Shown: piece by piece, positions 18,680-29,972 of the stretch
Position numbering within the stretch: the stretch's first letter is position 1
Layout of the letters: each line of letters starts with the position of its first letter
Notes under the pieces: generated by a model
What the model saw: only the letters and a program-made list of their open reading frames with translations
The model's database searches: none
Told to the model about the DNA's origin: nothing
Position numbers and translations under genes: made by a program
Source of the DNA: Tatumella ptyseos
GTDB lineage: Bacteria > Pseudomonadota > Gammaproteobacteria > Enterobacterales > Enterobacteriaceae
Direction: 5' to 3'
DNA length: 64,000 nucleotides
NCBI RefSeq assembly: GCF_030552895.1
Contig: NZ_CP130649.1
Location: forward strand, 744,001-808,000

Positions 18680-20914
18680 ATGGTTGCAGTAAGAAGCGCA
18701 CACCTCAATCCGGCCGGAGAATTCGCGGCTGAACAATGGATTGAGAGTTTACATAATATCTCTGAACCAACAGGTAAAACCTTAACGGCCTGTTGGGGCT
18801 ATTGTCAGGAAAAAACACTCGATCATCCTGCGCAGGCAATTTTGCTGAGTCGCGGTATCGAGATGGTGGAAATCTTGACGACGCTGAGTATGGATTGTGA
18901 CACCTTATGTGCTGCGCTGATTTTCCCATTAGCTAATGCTGGTGTGCTTGATGCTGAGCAGATTAAAGATGCTTACGGTAATAGCATTCTTTCTCTGGTT
19001 AACGGCGTACTGGATATGGACGCCATTCGCCAACTTAAAGCGATTCAAAATGACTCAATGGCTTCAGAGCAAGTGGATAACATCCGTCGGATGTTACTTG
19101 CAATGGTTGAAGACTTTCGTTGTGTAGTCATTAAATTGGCTGAGCGCATTGCCTATTTGCGCGAAATGAAAGATGCCCCGGAAGATGAGAGAGTCCTCGC
19201 CGCGAAAGAGAGTACTAATATCTACGCACCTCTCGCTAACCGTTTAGGAATTGGTCAACTTAAGTGGGAGCTAGAAGATTATTGTTTCCGCTATCTACAC
19301 CCCGAGGAATACAAGCGCATAGCAAGTTTGCTTCATGAGCGGCGAATTGATCGCGAGATGTATATCGATAATTTCGTCACACAGATTCGCGACATGATGA
19401 GTAAAGAGGGCGTTCGTGCAGAGGTCTATGGTCGACCTAAGCATATCTACAGTATCTGGCGGAAGATGCAGAAAAAGTCTCTGGCTTTCGACGAATTATT
19501 CGATGTCAGGGCGGTACGGATTGTCGCTGAACGTCTGCAAGATTGTTATGGTGCCTTGGGGATCGTGCATACCCTCTTTCGTCATTTACCCAATGAGTTT
19601 GATGATTACGTTGCAAACCCCAAACCTAACGGCTATCAATCTATCCACACGGTAGTGTTGGGGCCAAAAGGGCAAACGGTTGAAGTGCAAATTCGTACTA
19701 AACAGATGCATGAAGATGCTGAGTTAGGGGTCGCGGCGCACTGGAAATACAAAGAAGGTAGTACGACGCCAGCAGGTAGAGGGGCGGCGGGCCATGAAGG
19801 ACGCATTGCTTGGCTACGTAAGTTGATTGCTTGGCAAGAAGAGATGGCGGACAGCGGCGAAATGCTGGAAGAAGTTCGTAGCCAAGTGTTCGACGACAGA
19901 GTTTACGTTTATACCCCTAAAGGGGATGTGATTGACCTGCCTGCCGGTTCCACACCACTTGATTTCGCCTACCATATTCATAGCGATATCGGCCATCGTT
20001 GTATTGGCGCAAAAATCAGTGGCCGAATTGTCCCCTTTACTTACCATCTACAAATGGGGGATCAAGTTGAAGTGATCACCCAGAAGCAACCTAACCCGAG
20101 TAGAGATTGGCTCAACCCGCACCTGGGTTATATTACGACAAGTCGTGGGCGGGCGAAGGTCCATGCTTGGTTCAAAAAACAAGATCGCGATAAAAATATT
20201 CTCGCGGGTAAGCAAATTCTCGATAACGAATTAAACCAACTGGATATCAGCTGGAAAGATGCAGAAAAATATCTGCTGCCTCGTTATAACATGACTTCTA
20301 TGGAAGAGATTTTAGCGGCGATTGGTGGCGGGGATATTCGTCAAAACCAAATGGTTAACTTCTTGCAAGCTAAGGTTTACAAACCCAGTGCAGAGGAAGA
20401 AGATCAGAAAGCCTTAGAGCAACTTACTCAGAAATCGGCAAATAATCAGTCAGCTCGTAAAGATAGCGGTCGTATTGTCGTGGAAGGGGTGGGTAATCTT
20501 ATGCACCACATTGCCCGTTGCTGTCAGCCGATACCGGGCGATGATATCACAGGGTTTATTACCCAAGGTCGAGGGATTTCCATTCACCGTGCGGACTGTG
20601 AGCAGTTAGCCGAATTGATTAATCATGCGCCTGAGCGAATTGTCGACGCGGTGTGGGGAGAAAATTACTCAAGTGGTTATACCCTAGTGGTACGAGTCGT
20701 CGCGAACGACCGTAGCGGATTATTACGGGATATCACGACTATTCTCGCCAACGAAAAAGTAAATGTATTAGGTGTTTCCAGCCATAGTGATACACGTAAA
20801 CAGCTCGCGACTATTGATATGGAAATCGAAATCTATAATCAGCAGGTATTAGGGCGCGTTATTTCTCGGTTGAACCAAATACCGGATGTCATTGATGCCA
20901 AACGGCTTCATTAA
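18680..20914 (+). CDS. relA: GTP pyrophosphokinase RelA, (p)ppGpp synthetase I
   Basis: Ribosome-associated enzyme that makes (p)ppGpp when uncharged tRNA enters the A site. 744 residues, identical in length to E. coli. The N-terminal pseudo-hydrolase domain lacks the HD pair (FPLANAG at that position). The synthetase domain has YGRPKHIYSIWRKM and NPKPNGYQSIHTVV. TGS (VYTPKGDVIDLPAGSTP), the zinc-finger region with CCQPIPGD and a C-terminal ACT domain follow. Confidence 0.96.
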   Translation: MVAVRSAHLNPAGEFAAEQWIESLHNISEPTGKTLTACWGYCQEKTLDHPAQAILLSRGIEMVEILTTLSMDCDTLCAALIFPLANAGVLDAEQIKDAYGNSILSLVNGVLDMDAIRQLKAIQNDSMASEQVDNIRRMLLAMVEDFRCVVIKLAERIAYLREMKDAPEDERVLAAKESTNIYAPLANRLGIGQLKWELEDYCFRYLHPEEYKRIASLLHERRIDREMYIDNFVTQIRDMMSKEGVRAEVYGRPKHIYSIWRKMQKKSLAFDELFDVRAVRIVAERLQDCYGALGIVHTLFRHLPNEFDDYVANPKPNGYQSIHTVVLGPKGQTVEVQIRTKQMHEDAELGVAAHWKYKEGSTTPAGRGAAGHEGRIAWLRKLIAWQEEMADSGEMLEEVRSQVFDDRVYVYTPKGDVIDLPAGSTPLDFAYHIHSDIGHRCIGAKISGRIVPFTYHLQMGDQVEVITQKQPNPSRDWLNPHLGYITTSRGRAKVHAWFKKQDRDKNILAGKQILDNELNQLDISWKDAEKYLLPRYNMTSMEEILAAIGGGDIRQNQMVNFLQAKVYKPSAEEEDQKALEQLTQKSANNQSARKDSGRIVVEGVGNLMHHIARCCQPIPGDDITGFITQGRGISIHRADCEQLAELINHAPERIVDAVWGENYSSGYTLVVRVVANDRSGLLRDITTILANEKVNVLGVSSHSDTRKQLATIDMEIEIYNQQVLGRVISRLNQIPDVIDAKRLH

Positions 20915-20923
20915 ATTTCTATA

Positions 20924-20949
20924 AACCACTCTCAGGAGTGGTTTTTTCT
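20924..20949 (+). terminator. Terminator after relA
   Basis: An 8-bp stem AACCACTC/GAGTGGTT with a TCAG loop is followed by a T-run. It lies between the relA stop and the mazG start. Confidence 0.8.
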
Positions 20950-20965
20950 TATTAAGAGGTTTTTT

Positions 20966-21769
20966 ATGAGTGATTCATCATTGTCGCAATTATTGTCAGT
21001 GATGCAGCGCTTGCGTGATCCGGAGCAAGGGTGTGAATGGGATAAACAACAGACCTTCGATACTATTGCACCCTATACGCTAGAGGAGTGTTATGAAGTA
21101 TTGGATGCCATTGCGCGTCAAGACTTTACCGACTTGCAGCAAGAACTTGGTGATCTGCTTTATCAAATCGTGTTTTATGCACAAATGGCTACCGAACAAG
21201 GGTTGTTCAATTTCGACGATGTATGCCGAGCTATTACTCAAAAATTGATTCGTCGCCATCCTGATGTCTTTACTGATGCTCAGTCGACGCAAGGATGGGA
21301 ACACATCAAACAGCAAGAGCGTGAACAGAAAAAACAGTTCTCTTTACTCGACGATATTCCTCACGCGATGCCCGCTCTACTTCGTGCCGATAAAATCCAA
21401 CAGCGTTGTCAGACGGTTGGCTTTGACTGGGACACGCTGGGCCCTGTGGTAGATAAGGTCAAAGAGGAGCTTGATGAAGTGATGGAAGAGGCAACGATGG
21501 TTGACCGTAATCCAGAACGTCTTGAAGAAGAGTTAGGTGATCTCCTTTTCGCAACCGTAAATCTGACGCGTCATCTAGGCGCGCGGGCGGAGACTGCCTT
21601 ACATAAGGCTAACCTAAAATTCGAACGACGCTTTCGTCAGGTTGAACAAAAAATAGTAGAGCAGGGGCTTACGCTTGAACAAGCGTCGCTCGAGCAAATG
21701 GAACAGGCTTGGCAACGCGTCAAGGAAGATGAAAAAAAAGCGAACACTCAGGAGTCGGGTGATTGCTGA
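20966..21769 (+). CDS. mazG: Nucleoside triphosphate pyrophosphohydrolase MazG
   Basis: Hydrolyses NTPs to NMP and pyrophosphate; linked to nutritional-stress responses. 267 residues with two MazG repeats, each with an EExxE/D metal-binding pattern: EECYEVLDAI with ELGDLLYQIV, and EELDEVMEEA with EELGDLLFATV. There is no mazEF toxin-antitoxin pair upstream, unlike in E. coli. Confidence 0.95.
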   Translation: MSDSSLSQLLSVMQRLRDPEQGCEWDKQQTFDTIAPYTLEECYEVLDAIARQDFTDLQQELGDLLYQIVFYAQMATEQGLFNFDDVCRAITQKLIRRHPDVFTDAQSTQGWEHIKQQEREQKKQFSLLDDIPHAMPALLRADKIQQRCQTVGFDWDTLGPVVDKVKEELDEVMEEATMVDRNPERLEEELGDLLFATVNLTRHLGARAETALHKANLKFERRFRQVEQKIVEQGLTLEQASLEQMEQAWQRVKEDEKKANTQESGDC

Positions 21770-21916
21770 TTGAAATCAACAGAGAGGCATGGCAGATTAG
21801 TTATCATCATTGTAATGTGAACATCTAAGGGGGGCGGTGAATGAGCAATTGTGGCACCACAGAGTTTCGGGTATACTGTTTTCCCGTCCTGGTGCATCCA
21901 CCGTCTTTAAACCTAA

Positions 21917-24957
<3,041 letters not shown>

Positions 24958-24976
24958 TCGCTGAATGATGCTATGG

Positions 24977-25003
24977 AGCCCTCAATAATGAGGGCTTTTT
25001 TTT
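24977..25003 (+). terminator. Terminator after eno
   Basis: A 7-bp stem AGCCCTC/GAGGGCT around AATAAT is followed by eight T residues. It marks the left edge of the inserted Tad locus. Confidence 0.85.
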
Positions 25004-25017
25004 GTCCATAATATAGG

Positions 25018-26346
25018 TTAACCAGGCTGAAGTAAGGAAGCGTTGACGCGTTCTAACTCGCTTTGGGTAAGTAAGCCATGGGGAAAAAGAAAATATTGAT
25101 GATCATCTTGGGTTTGCGTGGTGATAGGAAATAAAACCGTATTGATTAACTGTATGGGGATTTCGCTTACTCTTGCTAAAAAACAACTAAACCCATACTC
25201 ATCATCATGATTAAGTTCTAAGGTTGATAGCTGATTAAGACAGATTTCGCGGGCAAGTCTCGATTTTATATGGCGTTCTTCAAGCAATGCTGTGAGATAT
25301 TTCATAAGATAAGATGAAGCTAAAAATGTCTCAACCAAATAAAAATTTACCGGTGGATAGGTGCTACTGAGTACGATATTAAGCTCGTTGAAATCTGCGA
25401 TAAGACTAGGTGGTAACACCAGTAAGGCCACATTATAGGAACTCCCCACTATTTCGATAAGTTGTGTCAAATAGATAATAGTGACGTTATTGGGCTGTAA
25501 AAAGAGTGGTGGAGAAAGTGAGTGACCAAATCCAAGCATCGCATAACTATCGTCTTCGATAATCATTATTCTATTGTCAGCGGCCCACTGATAAAGCTGG
25601 GCCTTACGTTCCGCACTTAAGCGCGTAGCCATCGGGTATTGCAACGTAGGCATGCAGAGTAGGGTGGCGTCCGTGACCAGTGGAAGATGCGTAACACATA
25701 TTCCTTCTTGATCAACCGGAACTAAAATAATGTCAAAATTGAATTGCTTGAAAAGCGTACGAATATGAGGTTGGCAAGGCTCCTCAATAATTACTATCGT
25801 TTGCTTTCGCTGTTGCAGATAAAGGGCAATAAGGGTTAGCGCCTCTTGAAAACCAGAAAATAATAATAAAGAATCAGACTCAACAGTCATACCACGTGAT
25901 AATTTTAAAAATCGTTGTAAGTGACTGGCATCGAATGAGGAAATAGAGCGAGAAAAATTGTCATAATCATTCGCCCAGCGCTTAATAAAGTGCGGGGGAA
26001 GTTTACAAGTTCGTCGTTGTTCAAGTCTTTGCAGCTGTCTTTCAGTCTCCTCCTCAGGGGAAACAGATAATTCTTTTAAATGACTATCAGCCTGTGGCAG
26101 CGTAAATGATTGGGGAGGGATACTATTTTTTATCACTATATAGCCACTGCGTTCAAAACCTTGAATATATCCCATTAACTCAAGCTGTTTATAGACCACC
26201 AATATCGTACCACGGGAGACCTTATATTGGTTACTCATGCAACGAATAGAGGGTAAAAGATCTCCCTTATTAAGGGTTCCATTTATTATCATGGAAACGA
26301 TATCGTTAATTATCTCTTCTTTTACTAATCCTTTAGTCTTGGACAT
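25018..26346 (-). CDS. MocR/PdxR-type (GntR + aminotransferase-like) regulator with degenerate PLP site
   Basis: 442 residues. A GntR-type winged-helix domain (about 7-75, with SNQYKVSRGTILVVYKQLE) is joined by a linker to a class I aminotransferase-like domain (about 135-440). In typical MocR proteins a Tyr-x-Gly-Ser-Phe-Ser-Lys segment carries the PLP lysine. Here the aligned segment, YLTQLIE near residues 292-298, has Glu at that position and none of the Ser residues. The EDDY-type motif is also altered (EDDSYAML). The domain therefore probably does not bind PLP as a Schiff base. It is divergent from flp, so it is a likely regulator of the Tad locus by position. Confidence 0.85.
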   Translation of the reverse strand: MSKTKGLVKEEIINDIVSMIINGTLNKGDLLPSIRCMSNQYKVSRGTILVVYKQLELMGYIQGFERSGYIVIKNSIPPQSFTLPQADSHLKELSVSPEEETERQLQRLEQRRTCKLPPHFIKRWANDYDNFSRSISSFDASHLQRFLKLSRGMTVESDSLLLFSGFQEALTLIALYLQQRKQTIVIIEEPCQPHIRTLFKQFNFDIILVPVDQEGICVTHLPLVTDATLLCMPTLQYPMATRLSAERKAQLYQWAADNRIMIIEDDSYAMLGFGHSLSPPLFLQPNNVTIIYLTQLIEIVGSSYNVALLVLPPSLIADFNELNIVLSSTYPPVNFYLVETFLASSYLMKYLTALLEERHIKSRLAREICLNQLSTLELNHDDEYGFSCFLARVSEIPIQLINTVLFPITTQTQDDHQYFLFPHGLLTQSELERVNASLLQPG

Positions 26347-26655
26347 CTCACCCTCATCACTATTACGTTAGATAATAAATGAATTAAAATTATATAAATT
26401 AATTATAAAAAGCTATATCGAAAGAAGTATTAATTTTAATGTTTATTTTAATGATAACCGCTAATACGGCAATGATATTTTATCATATCATTAATGTTTT
26501 AATTCTTCTAAAGTACTGACATATTTTTAAATTAAAACTGTATCTTGCTAAAATTAATTGTTGAAGTAGCATAAGTGCTGTGGTTTTAAATGGATATTTT
26601 AAACCTGTTTCATCATTGGTAATATTTTTATTTGAATAGTTAATAAGGAAAATTA
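26347..26655. promoter_or_regulatory. Divergent regulatory region between the MocR-like gene and flp
   Basis: 309 bases, very A+T-rich, with no reading frame of note. A palindrome ATGATA-TTT-TATCAT lies at 26472-26486, immediately followed by another ATCAT. A possible flp promoter is TTGCTA (26545-26550) and TAGCAT (26567-26572) with 16-base spacing, giving a leader of about 75 nt. The AAGGA ribosome-binding site at about 26646 fixes the flp start. The regulator assignment is by position only. Confidence 0.4.
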
Positions 26656-26898
26656 ATGAAAGATAAAATTATGTACGGAGTGGTCTATAGTCAAAATATG
26701 GTTGGCCAAACCGTAGGGAAAATGAAGGATAAGCTTAGCAAAGAAGATGGTGTGACAGCAATTGAGTATGCAGTTATTGCTGTTGCAATAAGTGCGATGC
26801 TTCTGACTGTATTTGGTAATAAAGATGGATCGTTCATCAAAGCTATCACGGACAAATTTGCCGATCTGAATACTAATATTAAAGGAACGATTCCTTAA
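26656..26898 (+). CDS. flp: Flp-family type IVb pilin
   Basis: Major pilin of the Tad pilus. 80 residues with the Flp processing motif KEDG-VTAIEYAVIAVA; the prepilin peptidase should cut after Gly32, with Glu and Tyr at positions 5 and 6 of the mature protein. One hydrophobic helix follows. The leader of about 32 residues is long; a downstream Met23 would give a 10-residue leader, but the AAGGA ribosome-binding site favours the first ATG. First gene of the tad operon. Confidence 0.9.
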   Translation: MKDKIMYGVVYSQNMVGQTVGKMKDKLSKEDGVTAIEYAVIAVAISAMLLTVFGNKDGSFIKAITDKFADLNTNIKGTIP

Positions 26899-26925
26899 TA
26901 GTTTAAAGTTAACCTCTTTAATGCC

Positions 26926-26950
26926 GATAAAGGAGGTAGACTCCTTTATC
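26926..26950 (+). promoter_or_regulatory. Intergenic hairpin between flp and tadV
   Basis: A perfect 10-bp stem, GATAAAGGAG with CTCCTTTATC around a GTAGA loop, has no T-run after it. It could protect the 3' end of flp mRNA so that pilin is made in excess over the assembly genes. The stem also buries an AAAGGAGG Shine-Dalgarno-like tract. Confidence 0.55.
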
Positions 26951-26961
26951 GTAATGAGTTA

Positions 26962-27372
26962 ATGATGTTTTACTTGATAGCGGTTATCCTTATCAGGATA
27001 GGTTATACAGATATTAGATTTAGGATAATAGAAAATAAATGCGTCCTAATCATACTATTAATTAACGTATTTAAATTTTTTATCGGTAACGAAGAAATTT
27101 ATCTTTATTCTTCTTTTCTAATTTTTTCGGTAGGGCTTGTCTGTATATTAACTAATTGCGTTGGGGCGGGGGATATCAAGTTACTTACAGTGTTAGGGAT
27201 GGTGTTTCCACCACGGGAAATACCCGACTTTATATTTTTGGTTACTGTTTCAGGTTTACCTCTAATTTTAATTGTTTTTCTTTTGCACCGCTTCTCAAAA
27301 GGGAAGTTTTCAAAGACACTTCCTTACGGTGTAGCAATAATTAGCGGGTATTTACTTAAAGTATTAATGTAA
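26962..27372 (+). CDS. tadV: Prepilin peptidase TadV/CpaA
   Basis: Membrane aspartic protease that cleaves Flp and the pseudopilins. 136 residues and about four membrane segments, the short form without the N-terminal methylase domain. The two catalytic aspartates appear in YTDIRFR (near residue 16) and GAGDIKLL (near residue 71). A second ATG follows the first directly, so the start may be at either. Confidence 0.9.
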   Translation: MMFYLIAVILIRIGYTDIRFRIIENKCVLIILLINVFKFFIGNEEIYLYSSFLIFSVGLVCILTNCVGAGDIKLLTVLGMVFPPREIPDFIFLVTVSGLPLILIVFLLHRFSKGKFSKTLPYGVAIISGYLLKVLM

Positions 27373-27385
27373 ATTAGGGAATAAA

Positions 27386-28153
27386 GTGAATCAACGGCTG
27401 ATAATTATAATTTCTATCTTCCTATTTCTTCTAGGTATTGTAGGGATCTACCTCTCTGACTCTGAGGTCGAAACGACTCAACAGCAATCGGAACCGCAAG
27501 TGACCTATTTTATCACCAAGCGTGCAATGGCGACCGGTGAACTCCTGACTAAAGATGACTATGATGAGAAAATTGAAACGTTAGCCGCCGACGAACCCTT
27601 ACCCGAACAGTTAAAAATGGTAGAGGGGCTTTATCTTAAGGAGGCAGTTCAGCCGGGTACTACACTGACTACATCACTCTTAACGAAAGAAAAGCCAGCC
27701 GTTACACTGTCATCCGAACTATTTCGTTACACCGTGGATCTTAATAAAAGATATATCAATAATTTAAATGGTTTATTACCTGGTGCTGCCGTAGACGTTT
27801 ATTTACGATTTGAATCACCAAAAAGAGAGCATGAAAACCGATCAACGATTTATCGCGGCGAGTCGGTAGTAAAAATTGTTAAGATTTTTAAGAATAAAAA
27901 ATTACTCACTCATGTGATGAAAGGTAAAAAAATATTAAGTGATGATGAGAAAGAAGGTTTTACTCCATCAGGGATATTAGACAAGGATGATGAGAATTAT
28001 ACAGTCGATATTGAACTGACTCGTTCAGATCTAAAGAAGATTTACCAGATTGAAAATAAATACGAAATGATCGTCTTTCCAGCTGAGGTGGTTACAAAAA
28101 ATAATACCGATACTGGTAACAATACTAAAGGTGTAAGTAATGGGAAGAAATAA
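27386..28153 (+). CDS. rcpC: Tad pilus assembly protein RcpC/CpaB
   Basis: Periplasmic or inner-membrane-anchored component with a SAF domain, thought to contact the secretin. 255 residues with a GTG start and a TTAGGGA ribosome-binding site. The N-terminal signal anchor LIIIISIFLFLLGIVGIYL is followed by the SAF segment (ITKRAMATGELLTKDDYDEK). The end overlaps rcpA by 14 bases, implying translational coupling. Confidence 0.88.
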   Translation: MNQRLIIIISIFLFLLGIVGIYLSDSEVETTQQQSEPQVTYFITKRAMATGELLTKDDYDEKIETLAADEPLPEQLKMVEGLYLKEAVQPGTTLTTSLLTKEKPAVTLSSELFRYTVDLNKRYINNLNGLLPGAAVDVYLRFESPKREHENRSTIYRGESVVKIVKIFKNKKLLTHVMKGKKILSDDEKEGFTPSGILDKDDENYTVDIELTRSDLKKIYQIENKYEMIVFPAEVVTKNNTDTGNNTKGVSNGKK

Positions 28154-29501
28154 ATCAGGAAGTGGAAAATATATATCGTTAATTCGGTTGATGTTGCTGT
28201 TTTTTTTCATGCTTCCCATTACTAGTCAAGCTGAAACGATCTACCTTTCGAAAGGTGGAGCGAGAACCATCAAGAGTAATACTCCCATTGATACTGTTTT
28301 TACGACCGACTCTAATGTCGTTAATTATAATATGATTAGCGATAATGAAGTGGTTATATATGGTGTTGATAACGGCGATGGAGAGATTTTAATCGTACAG
28401 AATGATGTGACACGTAATATTAAAGTCACCGTTGATCCTCTAATGGGTAAGTTAACTAAGCAAGTTGAAGACCAATTTGTTGGGTCGAGTATAGGTATTA
28501 AAAAAGTAGGTGATAGCTATATTTTGACAGGCACAGCAGCAGATGAAGAGAGCCGAGATGCTATTTATCAAATTGTGGGAGAGGCCTTAGGCCTTGAACG
28601 TAGCGAGCTGAAAACTTCTTTTAATAGTAGTGGCAACGGCGACCAATTACAGCAAGATAATATAGGCTACTTAAGTCAATACACATATCGAAAACTACAA
28701 AATAAAATAAATTTACCTTTTGCTAATCAGGTCAACGTGAAAATTTCTATTGTAGAGTTAAATAGAAATTACAGCGATGCACTCGGGATAGAGTGGGGCC
28801 AGGCAATGGATGTCGGCAGTTTTGTGTTGAATAAATTAAAATTTGATGCAACCCAGCTCACCTCAGTCATTAATGCCTTAGGTAATGAGTCTGTGGCAAG
28901 AGTACTGGCTGAACCTAATCTCTCAGTTCTTTCAGGTGAAACTGCTGATTTTCTAGTAGGCGGTGAAATCCCTATCCTAACAAGTTCTTCCAATGGCAGT
29001 TCGGTGGAATATAAGGAAGTGGGAATTAAGATGTTGATTGCCGCAAAAGTTGAGAATAGCCAAAAAGTGAGATTAACGCTCTCTCAGGAAGTCAGTAATG
29101 TCGACAGTAACAATATTAGTAAAACTAACGAACTGGTTTTACCATCAATTAAGTCAAGAAAATCAAGAACAACCATAGAACTTGCGGATGGTGAAAGTTT
29201 TGTACTAGCCGGTTTATTGAGTGAGTCTGAAAAAGAGATTTTGAAGAAAGTTCCTTATATTGGTGATATTCCTGTGTTAGGTGCTTTCTTTCGTTCGACA
29301 TCTTCGCAACGTGAGCGAACTGAGTTAGTAGTAGTTGCAACCGTTAACTTAGTACGCCCAATTTCGTCGGCACAAGTAACCTTACCTAATTGGCAACGCA
29401 GTACTTTGTTAGAACGATATCTCAATATTGGAGGGTCGACGAATCAAACATCTAAAAAATCTGTCGTGGAATTTCTTGAGCAGGGAGGATTTATTTACTA
29501 A
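28140..29501 (+). CDS. rcpA: Tad pilus secretin RcpA/CpaC
   Basis: Outer-membrane channel for the Flp pilus. 453 residues. The signal peptide ends at about SQAE. An N-terminal pilus-formation domain (AETIYLSKGGARTIKS) and a BON-like region are followed by the secretin domain with VLAEPNLSVLSGETADFLVGGEIP and the late VPYIGDIPVLGAFFRS block typical of type II/III secretins. The stop and the next start overlap (TAATG). Confidence 0.93.
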   Translation: MGRNKSGSGKYISLIRLMLLFFFMLPITSQAETIYLSKGGARTIKSNTPIDTVFTTDSNVVNYNMISDNEVVIYGVDNGDGEILIVQNDVTRNIKVTVDPLMGKLTKQVEDQFVGSSIGIKKVGDSYILTGTAADEESRDAIYQIVGEALGLERSELKTSFNSSGNGDQLQQDNIGYLSQYTYRKLQNKINLPFANQVNVKISIVELNRNYSDALGIEWGQAMDVGSFVLNKLKFDATQLTSVINALGNESVARVLAEPNLSVLSGETADFLVGGEIPILTSSSNGSSVEYKEVGIKMLIAAKVENSQKVRLTLSQEVSNVDSNNISKTNELVLPSIKSRKSRTTIELADGESFVLAGLLSESEKEILKKVPYIGDIPVLGAFFRSTSSQRERTELVVVATVNLVRPISSAQVTLPNWQRSTLLERYLNIGGSTNQTSKKSVVEFLEQGGFIY

Positions 29502-29947
29502 TGCGTATAAGAAACTTTTCCTTAGTATCAGCCCTGGTGCTTTTTTTTAGCTCCATATCACTCTGTTCCGCTAGTGAATATAACTTTCCGATTGTGGGAC
29601 GTAGCGATATTGAACAGGAAATAGCGATATCAAAATTATTGCCGTTTTATCAATATTTAGGTGGCCAAGTTAAAATTCAGTGGGCAAATCCTGAGTTAAC
29701 CCCATCCATTACTAAAATTGAAAGTATGTTAGTCAAAGAAGGAATAAAAAAACAGGATATTGTCCGAAACTATATGCTGAGTATGTCGAGCAAGAATCAA
29801 TCTCGCGATTCAATTTTACTAGTTCTTAATACTTTACACAGCCGCAGTGATTGCCTTACCTATCGTTTAGATATCTCTTCCAAAGCCATGGGAAAAGATA
29901 GTTGTGCAATTGATGACAATCTTGATGCGATGAAGATACGGAAATAA
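29501..29947 (+). CDS. Periplasmic Tad protein in the RcpB position
   Basis: 148 residues with a cleavable signal peptide (LVSALVLFFSSISLCSA). The rest is soluble, with no motif I can assign. Its place between the secretin and tadZ is that of rcpB in the Aggregatibacter tad locus and of cpaD in Caulobacter. The similarity is positional; there is no lipobox. Two cysteines near the C-terminus (CLTYR and DSCAID) could form a disulfide. Confidence 0.6.
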   Translation: MRIRNFSLVSALVLFFSSISLCSASEYNFPIVGRSDIEQEIAISKLLPFYQYLGGQVKIQWANPELTPSITKIESMLVKEGIKKQDIVRNYMLSMSSKNQSRDSILLVLNTLHSRSDCLTYRLDISSKAMGKDSCAIDDNLDAMKIRK

Positions 29948-29972
29948 TCTTTTAGTAGTACAAGGAATCGTT

